Positions 24,678 through 33,514 of a DNA stretch of 64,000 nucleotides are shown one piece after another. The notes below the pieces were generated by a model. That model worked only from the letters and a program-made list of their open reading frames with translations, did not search any database and had not been told where the DNA came from. The DNA is taken from positions 6,909,501 through 6,973,500 of the forward strand of contig NZ_LT629775.1 in the NCBI RefSeq assembly GCF_900105395.1. Direction: 5' to 3'. Every line of letters starts with the position of its first letter. Position 1 is the stretch's first letter. Source of the DNA: Streptomyces sp. TLI_053 (lineage in GTDB: Bacteria > Actinomycetota > Actinomycetes > Streptomycetales > Streptomycetaceae). Both the position numbers and the translations under genes were made by a program.

Positions 24678-25817
24678 TCAGGCGGTCCGGAGGCCGACCG
24701 CCAGGGTCAGTTCGAGGACCCGCTGCGGTGAGCCGAGGTCGGGGAACAGCTCCCGCAGCTGGGACATCCGGTACCGGACCGTCTGGGGGTGGACGAACAG
24801 GGCCGCCGCCACCTCGTCGCGCCGGCCCTGGTGCAGCAGCCAGGCCCGCAGGGTCTCCTCGAGGCGCCGCGCGGTCGCTGGGGGCAGGGTGTGCAGTGGT
24901 GCCAGGGCCCGGGCGCGGAGGTCCGCGAACGCCTCCGGGTCGGCGCTCAGCACCAGCTCGGGCAGGTGGTCCTCGGTGTCGCGGATGTCGGGGGAGAGGG
25001 AGCGTGCGCGTGCGGCCCGTGCGTACGAGGCGGACACCCGGGTCCAGGGCAGGGCCGGGCCGACCACGGCGGTGCGGTCGGTCAGCTGCCGCAGGAGGTG
25101 CGACCGGTCGGCATCGGGGACGAGCAGCACGCCGGAGGCGTCCGGCAGATCGTCGAGGACGAGGGTGTTCGGGTCGAGCGAGCGGTGGGCCGGCCGGGCC
25201 TGGTCGGCGGCCAGCAGGACCGCGGTCAGTGAACCGGGGGGCGGCCAGCCGGCCCGCTGGGCGGTGGCGAGGAGGACGTCCGGGTTCGCGTCGGCGAGGA
25301 GGTCGCGGGCCAGTTGTTCCAGGTGGCGCTCGCGCACCCGGCCCCGGGCGGCCAGTTCGTCGGCGTGGCCCGCGGCGCTCGCGGCGGAGAGTTCGTCGAT
25401 GTAGGCGAACGTCAGCTCGGCGAACCTGGCGACCTCGGCGGCGGGCAGCCCGGCCGGGACGGCGCCCGCGGCCAGGCTGCGCCAGGCCACCCGGGCGCCG
25501 ACCCGGTACGCGCTGAGCAGGGCGTCCATCGAACGGCCGTCGCGGACCTCGCCGCGGCCCAGTTCGTAGGCCGCGTCCCCGGCGTCGCCGCCCGTGGTGC
25601 TGCCGCTCGCCAGGTCGAGGTAGTGGCCGAGCGCGGTGCGGACGGCCCGACGGATGGTGACGCCCATGCGGCCCGAGAGGGCGTTGGCGTAGGGAGGGAC
25701 CTCGTCGATGATCGCCTGGACGACCTCGTCGGCGGTGGTACCCAGCGCGGCCCGGAGCGCGGTGACCGTCGTCCCGTCCAGGGCCAGTTCGCTGGCGCTC
25801 CGAATGGCATGACCCAT
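24678..25817 (-). CDS. PucR/CdaR-family transcriptional regulator
   Basis: 379 residues from ATG 25817, with AGGGAA 9 bp upstream. The N-terminal domain (about 20-160) is the helical RsbR-like domain common in actinobacterial PucR proteins. A GGDEF-like CdaR domain lies in the middle. The C-terminal HTH_30 is clear (LEETLRAWLLHQGRRDEVAA followed by LFVHPQTVRYRMSQLREL). It is divergent from the ferredoxin reductase/desaturase operon (about 87 bp between starts) and is probably its regulator. Confidence 0.9.
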   Translation of the reverse strand: MGHAIRSASELALDGTTVTALRAALGTTADEVVQAIIDEVPPYANALSGRMGVTIRRAVRTALGHYLDLASGSTTGGDAGDAAYELGRGEVRDGRSMDALLSAYRVGARVAWRSLAAGAVPAGLPAAEVARFAELTFAYIDELSAASAAGHADELAARGRVRERHLEQLARDLLADANPDVLLATAQRAGWPPPGSLTAVLLAADQARPAHRSLDPNTLVLDDLPDASGVLLVPDADRSHLLRQLTDRTAVVGPALPWTRVSASYARAARARSLSPDIRDTEDHLPELVLSADPEAFADLRARALAPLHTLPPATARRLEETLRAWLLHQGRRDEVAAALFVHPQTVRYRMSQLRELFPDLGSPQRVLELTLAVGLRTA

Positions 25818-25904
25818 GGTGTTGTTCCCTGCGAACAATTCGGCTGACCGGATTCACGTCCTGCAGACAAGACTTTACCCCGAGGGGCGTATGAAGCTGG
25901 AGCC

Positions 25905-26975
25905 ATGACGAGTACAGCCCTCCGCAGCAGGGCGTGGAAACTGCTGGAGACGGTCACGACGCCGCTGTTGCCGTCGGACTACCTCGACCTGGTCAGCCCG
26001 CTGCGGGCGGGCGCCGACCTGCGGGGGCGCATCGAGGCCGTGCACCCCGAGACGGCGGACGCCGCGACCGTCGTGATCAGGCCCGGCCGGGGCTGGCGCG
26101 GCCACACCGCCGGCCAGTACGTGCGGATCGGCGTCGACGTCGACGGGGTGCGCCTGTGGCGCACCTACTCCCTCACGTCGCCGACGCACCGCCGGGACGG
26201 CCGGATCACGATCACCGTGAAGGCGGTCCCGGGCGGAAAGGTCAGCAACCACCTGGTCCGCGGGGCGAAACCGGGCACGCTGGTCCAGCTCGACCAGGCC
26301 GGTGGTGACTTCGTGCTGCCTGCGGCCAGGCCCGCCAAGGTGCTCTACCTGACGGCCGGCAGCGGCATCACCCCCGTGATGGGCATGCTGCGCGACACCG
26401 GGCTCGACGACGTCGTGATGGTCCACTCCGCGCCGCGGCCGCACGACGTGATCTTCCGCGAAGACCTGCACGGCCTGGTCGCGGACGGGAAGCTGCGGCT
26501 CGTCGAGGTGCACACCGGCACCGACGGCAGGCTCGACCTCGCCCGTCTCGGTGAGCTCGTGCCCGACTGGGCCGAGCGCGAGACCTGGGCGTGCGGGCCG
26601 GCGGGCCTGCTCGACGCCGCCGAGGAGCACTGGGCCGGGCACGGTGTCCCGGAGCGCCTGCGCACCGAACGCTTCCGCCCGGCCGCCGCGGCGGCCGGGG
26701 AGGCCGGGGAGGGCACCGGCGGCGCGGTCACGTTCAGCACCACCGGCAGGACCGTCGACGCGGACGGCACCACGCCGTTGCTGGCTGTCGGCGAGGAGGC
26801 CGGGGTGCTGATGCCGTCCGGGTGCCGCATGGGCATCTGCTTCGGCTGCGTCACCCCGCTCAAGGCGGGCGCCGTCCGCGACCTGCGCACCGGCGAGATC
26901 ACCGAGGCCGAGCCGGGCGTCCTCATCCAGACCTGTGTGTCCGCCGCGGCGGGCCCCTGCGACATCGAACGGTAG
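25905..26975 (+). CDS. ferredoxin reductase with C-terminal 2Fe-2S domain (desaturase electron-transfer partner)
   Basis: 356 residues. The FAD domain has RTYSLTSP. The NAD domain has LTAGSGITPVMGML and WACGPAGLL. A plant-type 2Fe-2S ferredoxin domain at the end has CRMGICFGC with a distal Cys in IQTCVS. The order FAD, NAD, 2Fe-2S matches the reductase Rv3230c that drives the stearoyl-CoA desaturase DesA3 in mycobacteria. The desaturase gene starts 7 bp after its stop, so the two are an operon and very likely one electron chain. Confidence 0.92.
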   Translation: MTSTALRSRAWKLLETVTTPLLPSDYLDLVSPLRAGADLRGRIEAVHPETADAATVVIRPGRGWRGHTAGQYVRIGVDVDGVRLWRTYSLTSPTHRRDGRITITVKAVPGGKVSNHLVRGAKPGTLVQLDQAGGDFVLPAARPAKVLYLTAGSGITPVMGMLRDTGLDDVVMVHSAPRPHDVIFREDLHGLVADGKLRLVEVHTGTDGRLDLARLGELVPDWAERETWACGPAGLLDAAEEHWAGHGVPERLRTERFRPAAAAAGEAGEGTGGAVTFSTTGRTVDADGTTPLLAVGEEAGVLMPSGCRMGICFGCVTPLKAGAVRDLRTGEITEAEPGVLIQTCVSAAAGPCDIER

Positions 26976-26982
26976 AGGCAAC

Positions 26983-28104
26983 GTGACCGCCATCGACCCC
27001 ACCGCCCACCTGACCGCGGAGCAGATCGAGGAGCTCGGCCGCGAGCTGGACGCGATCCGCGACGAGGTGATCGCCGACCGAGGCGAGAAGGACGCCGCCT
27101 ACATCCGCAAGGTCATCTCGGCGCAGCGCAAGCTGGAGCTGGCCAGCAGGGGTGTGCTGCTGTTCTCGATCTTCCCGCCCGCCTGGCTGATCGGCACCGC
27201 CGGCCTGTCCGTGGCGAAGATCATGGACAACATGGAGATCGGGCACAACATCCTGCACGGCCAGTGGGACTGGATGCGGGACCCGAAGATCCACTCCACC
27301 GCCTGGGAGTGGGACCACGTCTCGCCGTCCGACCAGTGGAAGCACTCCCACAACGAGCTGCACCACACGTACACCAACGTGATCGGCAAGGACAACGACC
27401 TCGGCTACGGCATCATGCGCGTCGACGAGGACCAGCGGTGGCACCCGTTCCACCTCGGCCAGCCGCTGTGGAACTTCCTCAACGCCTGCTTCTTCGAGTA
27501 CGGCATCGCCGCGTACGACCTGGAGCTCGGCAAGAACCTGCGCAAGCGCCGCCGCAACAACCCGGAGTTCCGCGCCCGGGTCAGGGCCGTGGGCCGCAAG
27601 ATCCGCAAGCAGGTGCTCAAGGACTACGTGGTCCACCCGCTGCTGTCGGGCCCGTCGTTCCTCACCACCCTCGCCGCGACGTTCACCGCAAACCTGGTCC
27701 GCAACCTCTGGACCCACTCGGTGATCATGTGCGGGCACTTCCCCGAGGGCGTGCAGGTCTTCGAGCGCCGGTCGATCGAGGGCGAGACGCGCGGCCAGTG
27801 GTACCTGCGCCAGATGATGGGCTCGGCGAACATCAGCGGCAGCAAGGCCATGCACTTCATGACCGGCAACCTGTCGCACCAGATCGAGCACCACCTGTTC
27901 CCGGACCTGCCGAGCAACCGGTACGCGGAGGTCGCGGTGAAGGTGCGCGCGCTGTTCGAGAAGTACGAGCTGGTGTACGTCACCGGGCCGCTGCCCAAGC
28001 AGGTGTTCTCCGCCTGGCACAAGGTCTTCCGGCTCTCGCTGCCGAACCGGAAGCCCAAGGGGGGCAGGACGCCGGACCGCGAGCGGGAGCTCGTCGCGGC
28101 CTGA
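26983..28104 (+). CDS. membrane fatty-acid (acyl-CoA) desaturase
   Basis: 373 residues from GTG 26983. It contains the three His boxes of membrane di-iron desaturases: GHNILHGQW (HxxxH), HSHNELHHTY (HxxHH) and HQIEHHLFP (HxxHH), plus hydrophobic segments. The overall pattern fits the DesA3/DesA-like acyl-CoA delta-9 desaturases. It is translated just after the reductase gene, with AGAGG in the 7-bp gap. The product would introduce a double bond into saturated acyl chains using electrons from the reductase. The PucR gene upstream may adjust expression. Confidence 0.93.
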   Translation: MTAIDPTAHLTAEQIEELGRELDAIRDEVIADRGEKDAAYIRKVISAQRKLELASRGVLLFSIFPPAWLIGTAGLSVAKIMDNMEIGHNILHGQWDWMRDPKIHSTAWEWDHVSPSDQWKHSHNELHHTYTNVIGKDNDLGYGIMRVDEDQRWHPFHLGQPLWNFLNACFFEYGIAAYDLELGKNLRKRRRNNPEFRARVRAVGRKIRKQVLKDYVVHPLLSGPSFLTTLAATFTANLVRNLWTHSVIMCGHFPEGVQVFERRSIEGETRGQWYLRQMMGSANISGSKAMHFMTGNLSHQIEHHLFPDLPSNRYAEVAVKVRALFEKYELVYVTGPLPKQVFSAWHKVFRLSLPNRKPKGGRTPDRERELVAA

Positions 28105-28124
28105 CCCCGGGGGTCCGCATCCGT

Positions 28125-28805
28125 TCAGAGGGTGCGGACGGCGATGTCGCCGTGAGCGGTGGTGGCCGTGACGGCCAGGCCCGAGGCGGCCGGGCCCGTG
28201 GCGCCGGTCCTGGTCAGGCCGTCGTGGACGCGGCCCCGGCCGGTGGCGGCGGTCAGGGTGGCGGAGGTGCCGCGCGCGGCACCGACCGTGATGTCGCCGT
28301 GCCCGGTCCGCAGGTCGAGCGCGCCGCCGGTGGCCTCGGTGACGGTGAGGTCGCCCCTGCGGGTGCTGATCCGGGCCGGGCCGGTCAGGCGGCCGAGGCG
28401 GATGTCGCCGGACTGGACGGTGAGGTGGGCGCCGGCGGCCTCGTCGAGTTCGACGAGGCCGTGGGCACCCTCGAAGGTGACCTCGCCCAGGCGGCCGACG
28501 CCGCGCAGCTCGCCGAGCGCTGCCGTGACCTGGACCCGGGAGCCGGCCGGCAGCCGCACGGTCACCGCCACCTTCCCGGCGCTCCCCAGGGCCCGGCTCC
28601 TCGCCGGTTCGGCCGAGATGCGCAGCACCCCGTCGCCGCAGCTGACCCGCACCTGAGCGGCGGCCTTCACGTCGTGGCTCCTCGACGCGTCGGCGGGGAG
28701 GACCTCGACGGTGGTGTCGGCGCGTTCGGCGGCGACGAAGCGCACCGAGGCGGCGGGGACGTCGACGGCGGCGGTGAGCGGGGCGGGGGTGGCGAACTTC
28801 AGCAT
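28125..28805 (-). CDS. DUF4097-family beta-repeat protein
   Basis: 226 residues from ATG 28805, after AGGAG. It is built of repeated short strands with GD-I or GDL turns (TVQSGDIRLGRL, STRRGDLTVTEA, RTGHGDITVGAA, TTAHGDIAVRTL). This is the pattern of DUF4097/DUF2807 beta-helix proteins. No signal peptide or membrane helix is seen. Function unknown; homologues often sit beside regulators of envelope stress. Followed on the same strand by nothing close; the desaturase is convergent. Confidence 0.82.
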   Translation of the reverse strand: MLKFATPAPLTAAVDVPAASVRFVAAERADTTVEVLPADASRSHDVKAAAQVRVSCGDGVLRISAEPARSRALGSAGKVAVTVRLPAGSRVQVTAALGELRGVGRLGEVTFEGAHGLVELDEAAGAHLTVQSGDIRLGRLTGPARISTRRGDLTVTEATGGALDLRTGHGDITVGAARGTSATLTAATGRGRVHDGLTRTGATGPAASGLAVTATTAHGDIAVRTL

Positions 28806-28878
28806 CGTGGTTCTCCTGTGGCTTGCGCGTGCTTGCCCGCGCCTGGCTGGTTGCCTGCTTGCTTCCGGCACCGGAGAG

Positions 28879-29226
28879 TCAGGAGGCGAGGCCCAGGCCC
28901 AGGGTCACCGCGACGGGGGCGAGGTAGAGGAGCGGGAACGCCACGGTCTTGAAGGAGCGGGCCCGCAGGCAGGTGATCACCGCGCCGAGGAAGTACAGGA
29001 TCAGGCCGATCGCGGCGGCGACACCGAGGGCCGGGACGGCGAGGCCGACCAGCAGGCCGGCCGCCCCCGCGAGCTTCGCCAGCGCCAGCGGGCCCCACCA
29101 CGAACGCGGCACCCCGTACTCGACGAGCGGCTGGGTGACGAACTCCGCCCGCCGGGCGAGCGAGACACCGGAGAAGCCGACCCAGAGAGCGCTGACAACG
29201 GCGAGGACGACGTGGGCGACGGACAT
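28879..29226 (-). CDS. DoxX family membrane protein
   Basis: 115 residues with four hydrophobic helices, including LAKLAGAAGLLVGL, ALGVAAAIGLILYFLGAVI and YLAPVAVTLGLGL. The pattern and size match the DoxX/DoxD-like family of four-helix membrane proteins, some of which act with thiosulfate:quinone oxidoreductase. It is upstream of the DUF4097 gene on the same strand (73-bp gap) and could be cotranscribed. Exact role unknown. Confidence 0.85.
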   Translation of the reverse strand: MSVAHVVLAVVSALWVGFSGVSLARRAEFVTQPLVEYGVPRSWWGPLALAKLAGAAGLLVGLAVPALGVAAAIGLILYFLGAVITCLRARSFKTVAFPLLYLAPVAVTLGLGLAS

Positions 29227-29514
29227 GACGAATACCCCTGATTCGGATGGAGGGAGTGGCGGGAGACGGGCGGACCGACTCCCGCCCCGCCCCTGCCGCA
29301 CTTGCTCGAACACTCCACTGACCCGCCACCCGCACCGGATGTGACAGCCCGGCGAAGAATTCTTTCGAGGCTCTTCCCCGGGCGTTGTCGCCCGGGCGCG
29401 CGGAGGAGGGGACTTTCGGCGTTTCGCCGCTGAACCGGTGCCCGCTGCGGGATCGTTGCCCACGAGGCGCGGCGAACGGCCCGTGCCGAGCGGGCCGACA
29501 ACGGAGGACCGTCG

Positions 29515-30123
29515 ATGGCTGAACGGCAGACGTGGACCACGGACGAGTTCGGGTCCTCGCACGAAGGGTCCATCGGCGTGCTCCTGCCCGACGGCACGGT
29601 CCCGCAGCCCGCGCACTTCCCCCTGTCGTCCGGAGGGGGCGGGCACACCACCTCGGAGTGGAGCGTCTACGACGGCCGCTTCAGCCTCACGCCCAGGGCA
29701 CACGCCCTGCGTGCCGTGTGCTCGTGCGGCTGGACCGGGAACGAGCACCCGCTCGACTGGGAGCAGATCGGTGAGCAGAACCTCCGGGCCGCTGCCTGGG
29801 ACCTCGCGGAGGAATGCGAGACGGAATGGTGGGACGGGCACACCGTCGCGGTCGAGAAGTCGGCCGTCGCCGTCCCGGAGGACATCACCGACCTGCTGCG
29901 CCTCGTCTCGGAGAAGATCGAGAAGCTGGCCCGGCAGTCGCCGCTGGCGGCCGTCCGGGCTGCCAGGCTGCTGGAGGTGACCGCCGTCCGGTCCGGGTAC
30001 TGGCCGGCCCACGACGTGCGGGCCAAGGCGAGCTCCGATGAGGCCGCCGCCGCGTTCGGCCTGAACGAGGACGACACCCGGTACCTGCTCGCGCGATTGG
30101 GTGACTGGAACCCGTACAGCTGA
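29515..30123 (+). CDS. hypothetical protein, unknown function
   Basis: 202 residues from ATG 29515 with GGAGG 6 bp upstream. The N-terminal half has a CSCGWTG motif, suggesting a small Cys-based site, and a Trp-rich stretch (TEWWDGHTVAV). The C-terminal half is helical and HTH-like (AVRAARLLEVTAVRSGYW, then AAAFGLNEDDTRYLLARL). No signal peptide. I do not recognise the family. It ends before two hairpins in a row. Confidence 0.7.
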   Translation: MAERQTWTTDEFGSSHEGSIGVLLPDGTVPQPAHFPLSSGGGGHTTSEWSVYDGRFSLTPRAHALRAVCSCGWTGNEHPLDWEQIGEQNLRAAAWDLAEECETEWWDGHTVAVEKSAVAVPEDITDLLRLVSEKIEKLARQSPLAAVRAARLLEVTAVRSGYWPAHDVRAKASSDEAAAAFGLNEDDTRYLLARLGDWNPYS

Positions 30124-30215
30124 GGTCCTGAAGGCAGGACCTCGGGACCGACGTCCTGGTGGACCTCTCGTGGTGCTGCGCCGTTCCGCCGACGGGTGGA
30201 CCGAGGCCCTGGATT

Positions 30216-30254
30216 CCTGCGCAGGAAGTCGGATGCGCCGACTTCCTGCGCAGG
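30216..30254. repeat. 17-bp perfect inverted repeat (hairpin)
   Basis: Arms 30216-30232 and 30238-30254 pair perfectly around a 5-base loop. Each arm begins or ends with the self-palindrome CCTGCGCAGG. Together with the next hairpin it fills the space between convergent genes. Confidence 0.85.
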
Positions 30255-30257
30255 GCG

Positions 30258-30290
30258 GCGCGGGCCCTGCCGAGTCGGCAGGGCCCGCGC
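30258..30290. terminator. hairpin terminator
   Basis: A 14-bp stem (30258-30271 with 30277-30290) with a 5-base loop, 3 bp after the previous hairpin. It lies 38 bp downstream of the methyltransferase stop on that gene's strand. Confidence 0.75.
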
Positions 30291-30327
30291 TGTGGGGTGG
30301 GGCAGTGGATCGTTGCGGGCGCGGAGG

Positions 30328-31155
30328 TCAGTGGCGGCGGGTGAGGAAGAGGTCGTGGATGTGCTCGACCGGGACGCCGTCGCCGTGGGAGTCGAGGACG
30401 GCGGCGGTGTCGGCGAGGGCCTGGGCGCGGTGGTCGGAGGGGAGGGCGGCGTACATCGAGAGGGAGGAGAGGTAGGCGAGGTAGTCGGCCGTCCCGTAGT
30501 AAGCCTCCTCGCGGAAGCGCAGTGAGCGGAGGTCGGTGAACCGGTCGTCCGTCGCGCAGTCGACGGCCGGCCAGTGGCCGAGCATGTCGGGCCAGTGCCC
30601 AGGAGTGTCGCCGAAGGCCGAGGCGAGGACGGCGTGCGGGGTGTGGGTGAGGCCGTGGCGGCGGTCGACCTCGGTGAGGGCGGCGTGGAGGGCGGGGTCG
30701 CGGATGCCCAGGGGGTTCCAGAACAGGGCGATCGTGCCGCCGGGGGCGAGGGCCTCGTGGGCGAGGTTCCAGCGGCGGGCCGGGTCGATCCAGTGCCAGG
30801 AGGTCGCGGCGAAGAGCAGCCCGAAGCGGGTGTCGGTGGGCTGCCGGTCCTCGAAGTTGCCCACCTCGATGCGGACGTGGGGGTGGGCCGCGGTGTTGCG
30901 GCGCAGGACCTCGGCCATGCGGGGGTCGGGTTCGACGCAGGTGAGCGGGCTGGTGAGGGCGGTGGCGAACGGGACGGTGGCCTTGCCCGTGCCTGCTCCG
31001 ACCTCGAGGGCGGGGCGGTCGCCGAGGGCGGCGTAGTCCAGGACGGCGGAGACGAGGACAGCGGGGTAGCCGGGGCGGACCGCGTCGTATATCTCGGCCA
31101 CGCCGCCGAAGAGTTGGCGGCGGGTCATGTCGATGGGGTCGGGGGAGGGCGTCAC
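30328..31155 (-). CDS. class I SAM-dependent methyltransferase
   Basis: 275 residues from GTG 31155 (AAAGG upstream). SAM-binding motif I is in ALEVGAGTGKATVPFA, followed by the acidic end of beta-2 (CVEPDPRM) and post-motif SWHWIDPARR. The last matches the actinobacterial methyltransferase 11 subgroup, in which LFAATSWHW is frequent. The substrate cannot be deduced. It is downstream of the DUF397 genes on the same strand. Confidence 0.87.
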   Translation of the reverse strand: MTPSPDPIDMTRRQLFGGVAEIYDAVRPGYPAVLVSAVLDYAALGDRPALEVGAGTGKATVPFATALTSPLTCVEPDPRMAEVLRRNTAAHPHVRIEVGNFEDRQPTDTRFGLLFAATSWHWIDPARRWNLAHEALAPGGTIALFWNPLGIRDPALHAALTEVDRRHGLTHTPHAVLASAFGDTPGHWPDMLGHWPAVDCATDDRFTDLRSLRFREEAYYGTADYLAYLSSLSMYAALPSDHRAQALADTAAVLDSHGDGVPVEHIHDLFLTRRH

Positions 31156-31229
31156 GGAGACCTTTCGGAGCGTCGACGGCCCGCCCGCCATGCCTGGCGG
31201 GCGGGCCGTAACGGCGGGGTCGACTGTGG

Positions 31230-31454
31230 TCAGAAGAGGTCGAAGTCGAACTCGCCCGAGGCAACCGCAGTGATGAACGCGGTATGGGCGTCGGAGGTGA
31301 AGAGGAGTTCTGGGCCCGAGGGGTCTTTCGAGTCCCGGACGACAACGAAATGACGGAGGTTGGTCGCGAGTTCGATGCAGTTCTCATTGCCGCCACTGAA
31401 CGACGACTTCTGGAAGTCGGCCTCGAGACCTGTGGTGTTGGTGACCTGGGACAT
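31230..31454 (-). CDS. DUF397 domain-containing protein
   Basis: 74 residues. Carries the DUF397 signature: FQKSSFSGGNENCIELA, then VVVRDSKDPSGPELLF and an acidic end FDFDLF. Proteins of this family act with XRE/WhiJ-like regulators and small anti-sigma-like ATPases in Streptomyces development and antibiotic control (for example the abaA and whiJ loci of S. coelicolor). A second DUF397 gene lies 76 bp upstream. Confidence 0.9.
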   Translation of the reverse strand: MSQVTNTTGLEADFQKSSFSGGNENCIELATNLRHFVVVRDSKDPSGPELLFTSDAHTAFITAVASGEFDFDLF

Positions 31455-31530
31455 GTGTCTCCGCCTCTCACCGGTTGTGCGGCCCGGCGCGCCGTTCGAG
31501 GCGCGCCGGGCCGTGGGTTCAGTGGTGCTG

Positions 31531-31755
31531 TCAGAGCAGGTCGAAGTCGAACTCGCCGTTGACGACTGCCGAGATGAAGGCGGAGTGCGCGGTGGCGGTG
31601 AGTGTCAGGGCCGGGCCGGAAGGGTCCTTGGAGTCACGAACGTAGGAGACGATGCCGTCGGAGGATGCGAACTCGACGCAGTTGGTGGACTCGTTGCTCC
31701 TGGACGACTTGCGCCAAGTCACATTGAGTGCTGCCGCGTTCGGGATGAACGTCAT
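31531..31755 (-). CDS. DUF397 domain-containing protein
   Basis: 74 residues, similar to the next DUF397 protein (WRKSSRSNESTNCVEFA, YVRDSKDPSGPALTL, FDFDLL). Its ATG at 31755 overlaps the TGA of the upstream XRE gene as ATGA, so translation is coupled. In WhiJ-type systems the DUF397 partner modulates the XRE regulator. Confidence 0.92.
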   Translation of the reverse strand: MTFIPNAAALNVTWRKSSRSNESTNCVEFASSDGIVSYVRDSKDPSGPALTLTATAHSAFISAVVNGEFDFDLL

Positions 31756-32615
31756 GTGATGTTGTCTCTCTGTTCGGTGATGATGGCGAGCGAGTCGTCC
31801 AAGCCCAAGGCGTCGGCCCGGATGGCATCGAACTTCGCCGCGTACTGCTCCACATCGGCGGCATCCTCGACCCAGAAGTTGCTCAATGTGCCCTCGACGA
31901 GTGCCACGTCGAGATCCTGCCTTTGTGGAAAACCGAGGATGGTGAAGGCCCCGCCCATGCCGTGGTGAGCGGGAGCGCCGATCGGCATCACCTGAATGTT
32001 GATATTGGGCTGGCTCGCACGGTCCGCCAGCCGTGCGAGCTGCTCGGCCATGACCTTCGGTCCGCCGACGCCGGAGCGGATGGCGGCCTCGTGGATCACG
32101 GCCCACAGAGTCAGCGGTTCTGCTCGGGTCAGAGCGCTCTGGCGAGCCACGCGCACATCGACGAGTGCTTCGACATTGACGTCGGGACGCATGCTGAGCT
32201 TCTTGATGATCTCGCGCGCGTAGGCGGGCGTCTGGAGGAGGCCTGGAATGAAAGCGCCCTCGTAGGTCCGAACGGACGCTGCGCCGGCCTCGAGAGAAAT
32301 CAGGTCGCCGAGAGCCTGGCCGATGTGTGCGCTGTAGCTCTGCCACCACATGCCGCGGTGTGCACCGTTCTTGGCCAAGTCGACGAGTGCGGAGACGAGG
32401 TCCGTGTCCTCGCACTTGTAGAGCGACAGGAGCTTCTTGACGTCGTCGACCTTGGTGGCGCCGCGGCCGTTCTCGATGCGGGAGAGCTTGGGCTGGCTCA
32501 TGCTGGTCAGAGCGTCCGCGACCTCGTCGTGCGAGAGGCCGGCCTCTTCTCGTCTGCGGCGGAGTTCGGCGCCGAGCTGCCTCCGTCGAACTGTTGGACC
32601 TGCTGCTGCGGCCAT
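31752..32615 (-). CDS. XRE-family regulator with DUF5753 domain (WhiJ-like)
   Basis: 287 residues from ATG 32615. The N-terminal HTH is LGAELRRRREEAGLSHDEVA followed by SMSQPKLSRIENGR. The rest is the DUF5753 ligand or partner domain (YEGAFIPGLLQTPAYAREII, then IQVMPIGAPAHHGMGGAFTI). This is the WhiJ-like architecture. It is coupled by a 4-bp overlap with a DUF397 gene and divergent from a small ATPase gene. The 16-bp palindrome at 32714-32729 is a candidate autoregulatory operator. Confidence 0.92.
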   Translation of the reverse strand: MAAAAGPTVRRRQLGAELRRRREEAGLSHDEVADALTSMSQPKLSRIENGRGATKVDDVKKLLSLYKCEDTDLVSALVDLAKNGAHRGMWWQSYSAHIGQALGDLISLEAGAASVRTYEGAFIPGLLQTPAYAREIIKKLSMRPDVNVEALVDVRVARQSALTRAEPLTLWAVIHEAAIRSGVGGPKVMAEQLARLADRASQPNINIQVMPIGAPAHHGMGGAFTILGFPQRQDLDVALVEGTLSNFWVEDAADVEQYAAKFDAIRADALGLDDSLAIITEQRDNIT

Positions 32616-32713
32616 CCCCGCCCTCTCTGAGCCTCGCTGGATCAGTGTGCCTCGGCGCCGTGCACCTGCGCCACTGGGTAACTGCCACTGTAGGGGCGCT
32701 AATTGGTGTTCGA

Positions 32714-32729
32714 TTTGGATATATCCAAA
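32714..32729. promoter_or_regulatory. 16-bp perfect palindrome, candidate operator for the WhiJ-like regulator
   Basis: TTTGGATATATCCAAA stands out in the otherwise GC-rich 297-bp divergent region between the XRE gene and the ATPase operon. It is AT-rich and exactly symmetric. A second symmetric patch with two TGATCA hexamers lies around 32843-32871. Confidence 0.5.
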
Positions 32730-32912
32730 ATTCTGAGATGAGTTGCCAGGATGGCCATCAAGGCCCCATGCTGACTGTGACGAGCCGCACACTGTCGGCA
32801 AGCGCCGATCGCTGCTGTGCGCGTTGGCGCCATGGCTGCATGTTGATCAGATCCAGCTGATTGATCATCAGGCGCCGGATCGAATCCACTCCACCCCTAC
32901 GGAGGTCTCCGT

Positions 32913-33281
32913 ATGTCCACGCTCCCCCTGCCCCCCGACTGGTCGCTCGCCCGTGAGGAGTTGCGCGCGGTGCTCGTGCGCGCCGGGTGGTCCGACGGTG
33001 CCTTCCGCGACGCCGAGTTGGCGTTGTGCGAGCTGTTCGTCAACGCCTGGAAGCACGGAGGCTCGCTGGCCCCGCTGGTGGTCGTCGTCCTCCTGGAGGG
33101 GAAGCTCCGGGTGTCCGTCGCGGACGGGTGCCCGAACCTTCCCGAGCAGAGAACTGCGGACGGACCCTACGCGCTCTCCGGGCGCGGGCTGCACCTCGTC
33201 CGCTCGCTCACGGACCGCTTCGGCGCGGACCCGCGCAGGTCCGGCAAGTCGGTCTGGTTCGAGCTGGACGCCGCCGCGTGA
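32913..33281 (+). CDS. small HATPase-fold protein (RsbW/anti-sigma-like)
   Basis: 122 residues with a GGAGG box. N-box ELFVNAWKHGG, G1 box VADGCPNLP, G2 region GRGLHLVRSL and the final KSVWFEL strand define a GHKL ATP-binding domain of the SpoIIAB/RsbW type. No sensor or dimerisation domain is present. In Streptomyces such small ATPases sit beside WhiJ/DUF397 pairs, as here. They probably bind a regulator or the DUF397 protein rather than a classical sigma factor. Confidence 0.88.
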   Translation: MSTLPLPPDWSLAREELRAVLVRAGWSDGAFRDAELALCELFVNAWKHGGSLAPLVVVVLLEGKLRVSVADGCPNLPEQRTADGPYALSGRGLHLVRSLTDRFGADPRRSGKSVWFELDAAA

Positions 33282-33514
33282 GCGCCCCCGACAGCGCCCC
33301 GATCGGGCCCCACGACCCCCGCATCGGCACCTACAGCGAGGTCGAGGTGGAGGCGCTCCTCGCCGAACTCCACGAGCGCGGAAAGGCCCTCGGCATCGTC
33401 TGGCCCTCCGCCACCACCGAAGGCGTGGTCGACGGCCGGGTGCTGGTCCGGTTCGGCAACGCCCCGACCGCCACCCTCCTCAACCTCCTCGCCCTGCTCA
33501 AGGCCCGGCCGTGA
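33278..33514 (+). CDS. small hypothetical protein in the ATPase operon
   Basis: 78 residues. GTG 33278 overlaps the preceding stop as GTGA, so translation is coupled. The sequence is mixed helix and strand (YSEVEVEALLAELHERGKAL, then FGNAPTATLLNLLALL) without a signal peptide or membrane helix. No family recognised. Its conservation of position beside the ATPase would be informative. Confidence 0.7.
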   Translation: MSAPDSAPIGPHDPRIGTYSEVEVEALLAELHERGKALGIVWPSATTEGVVDGRVLVRFGNAPTATLLNLLALLKARP

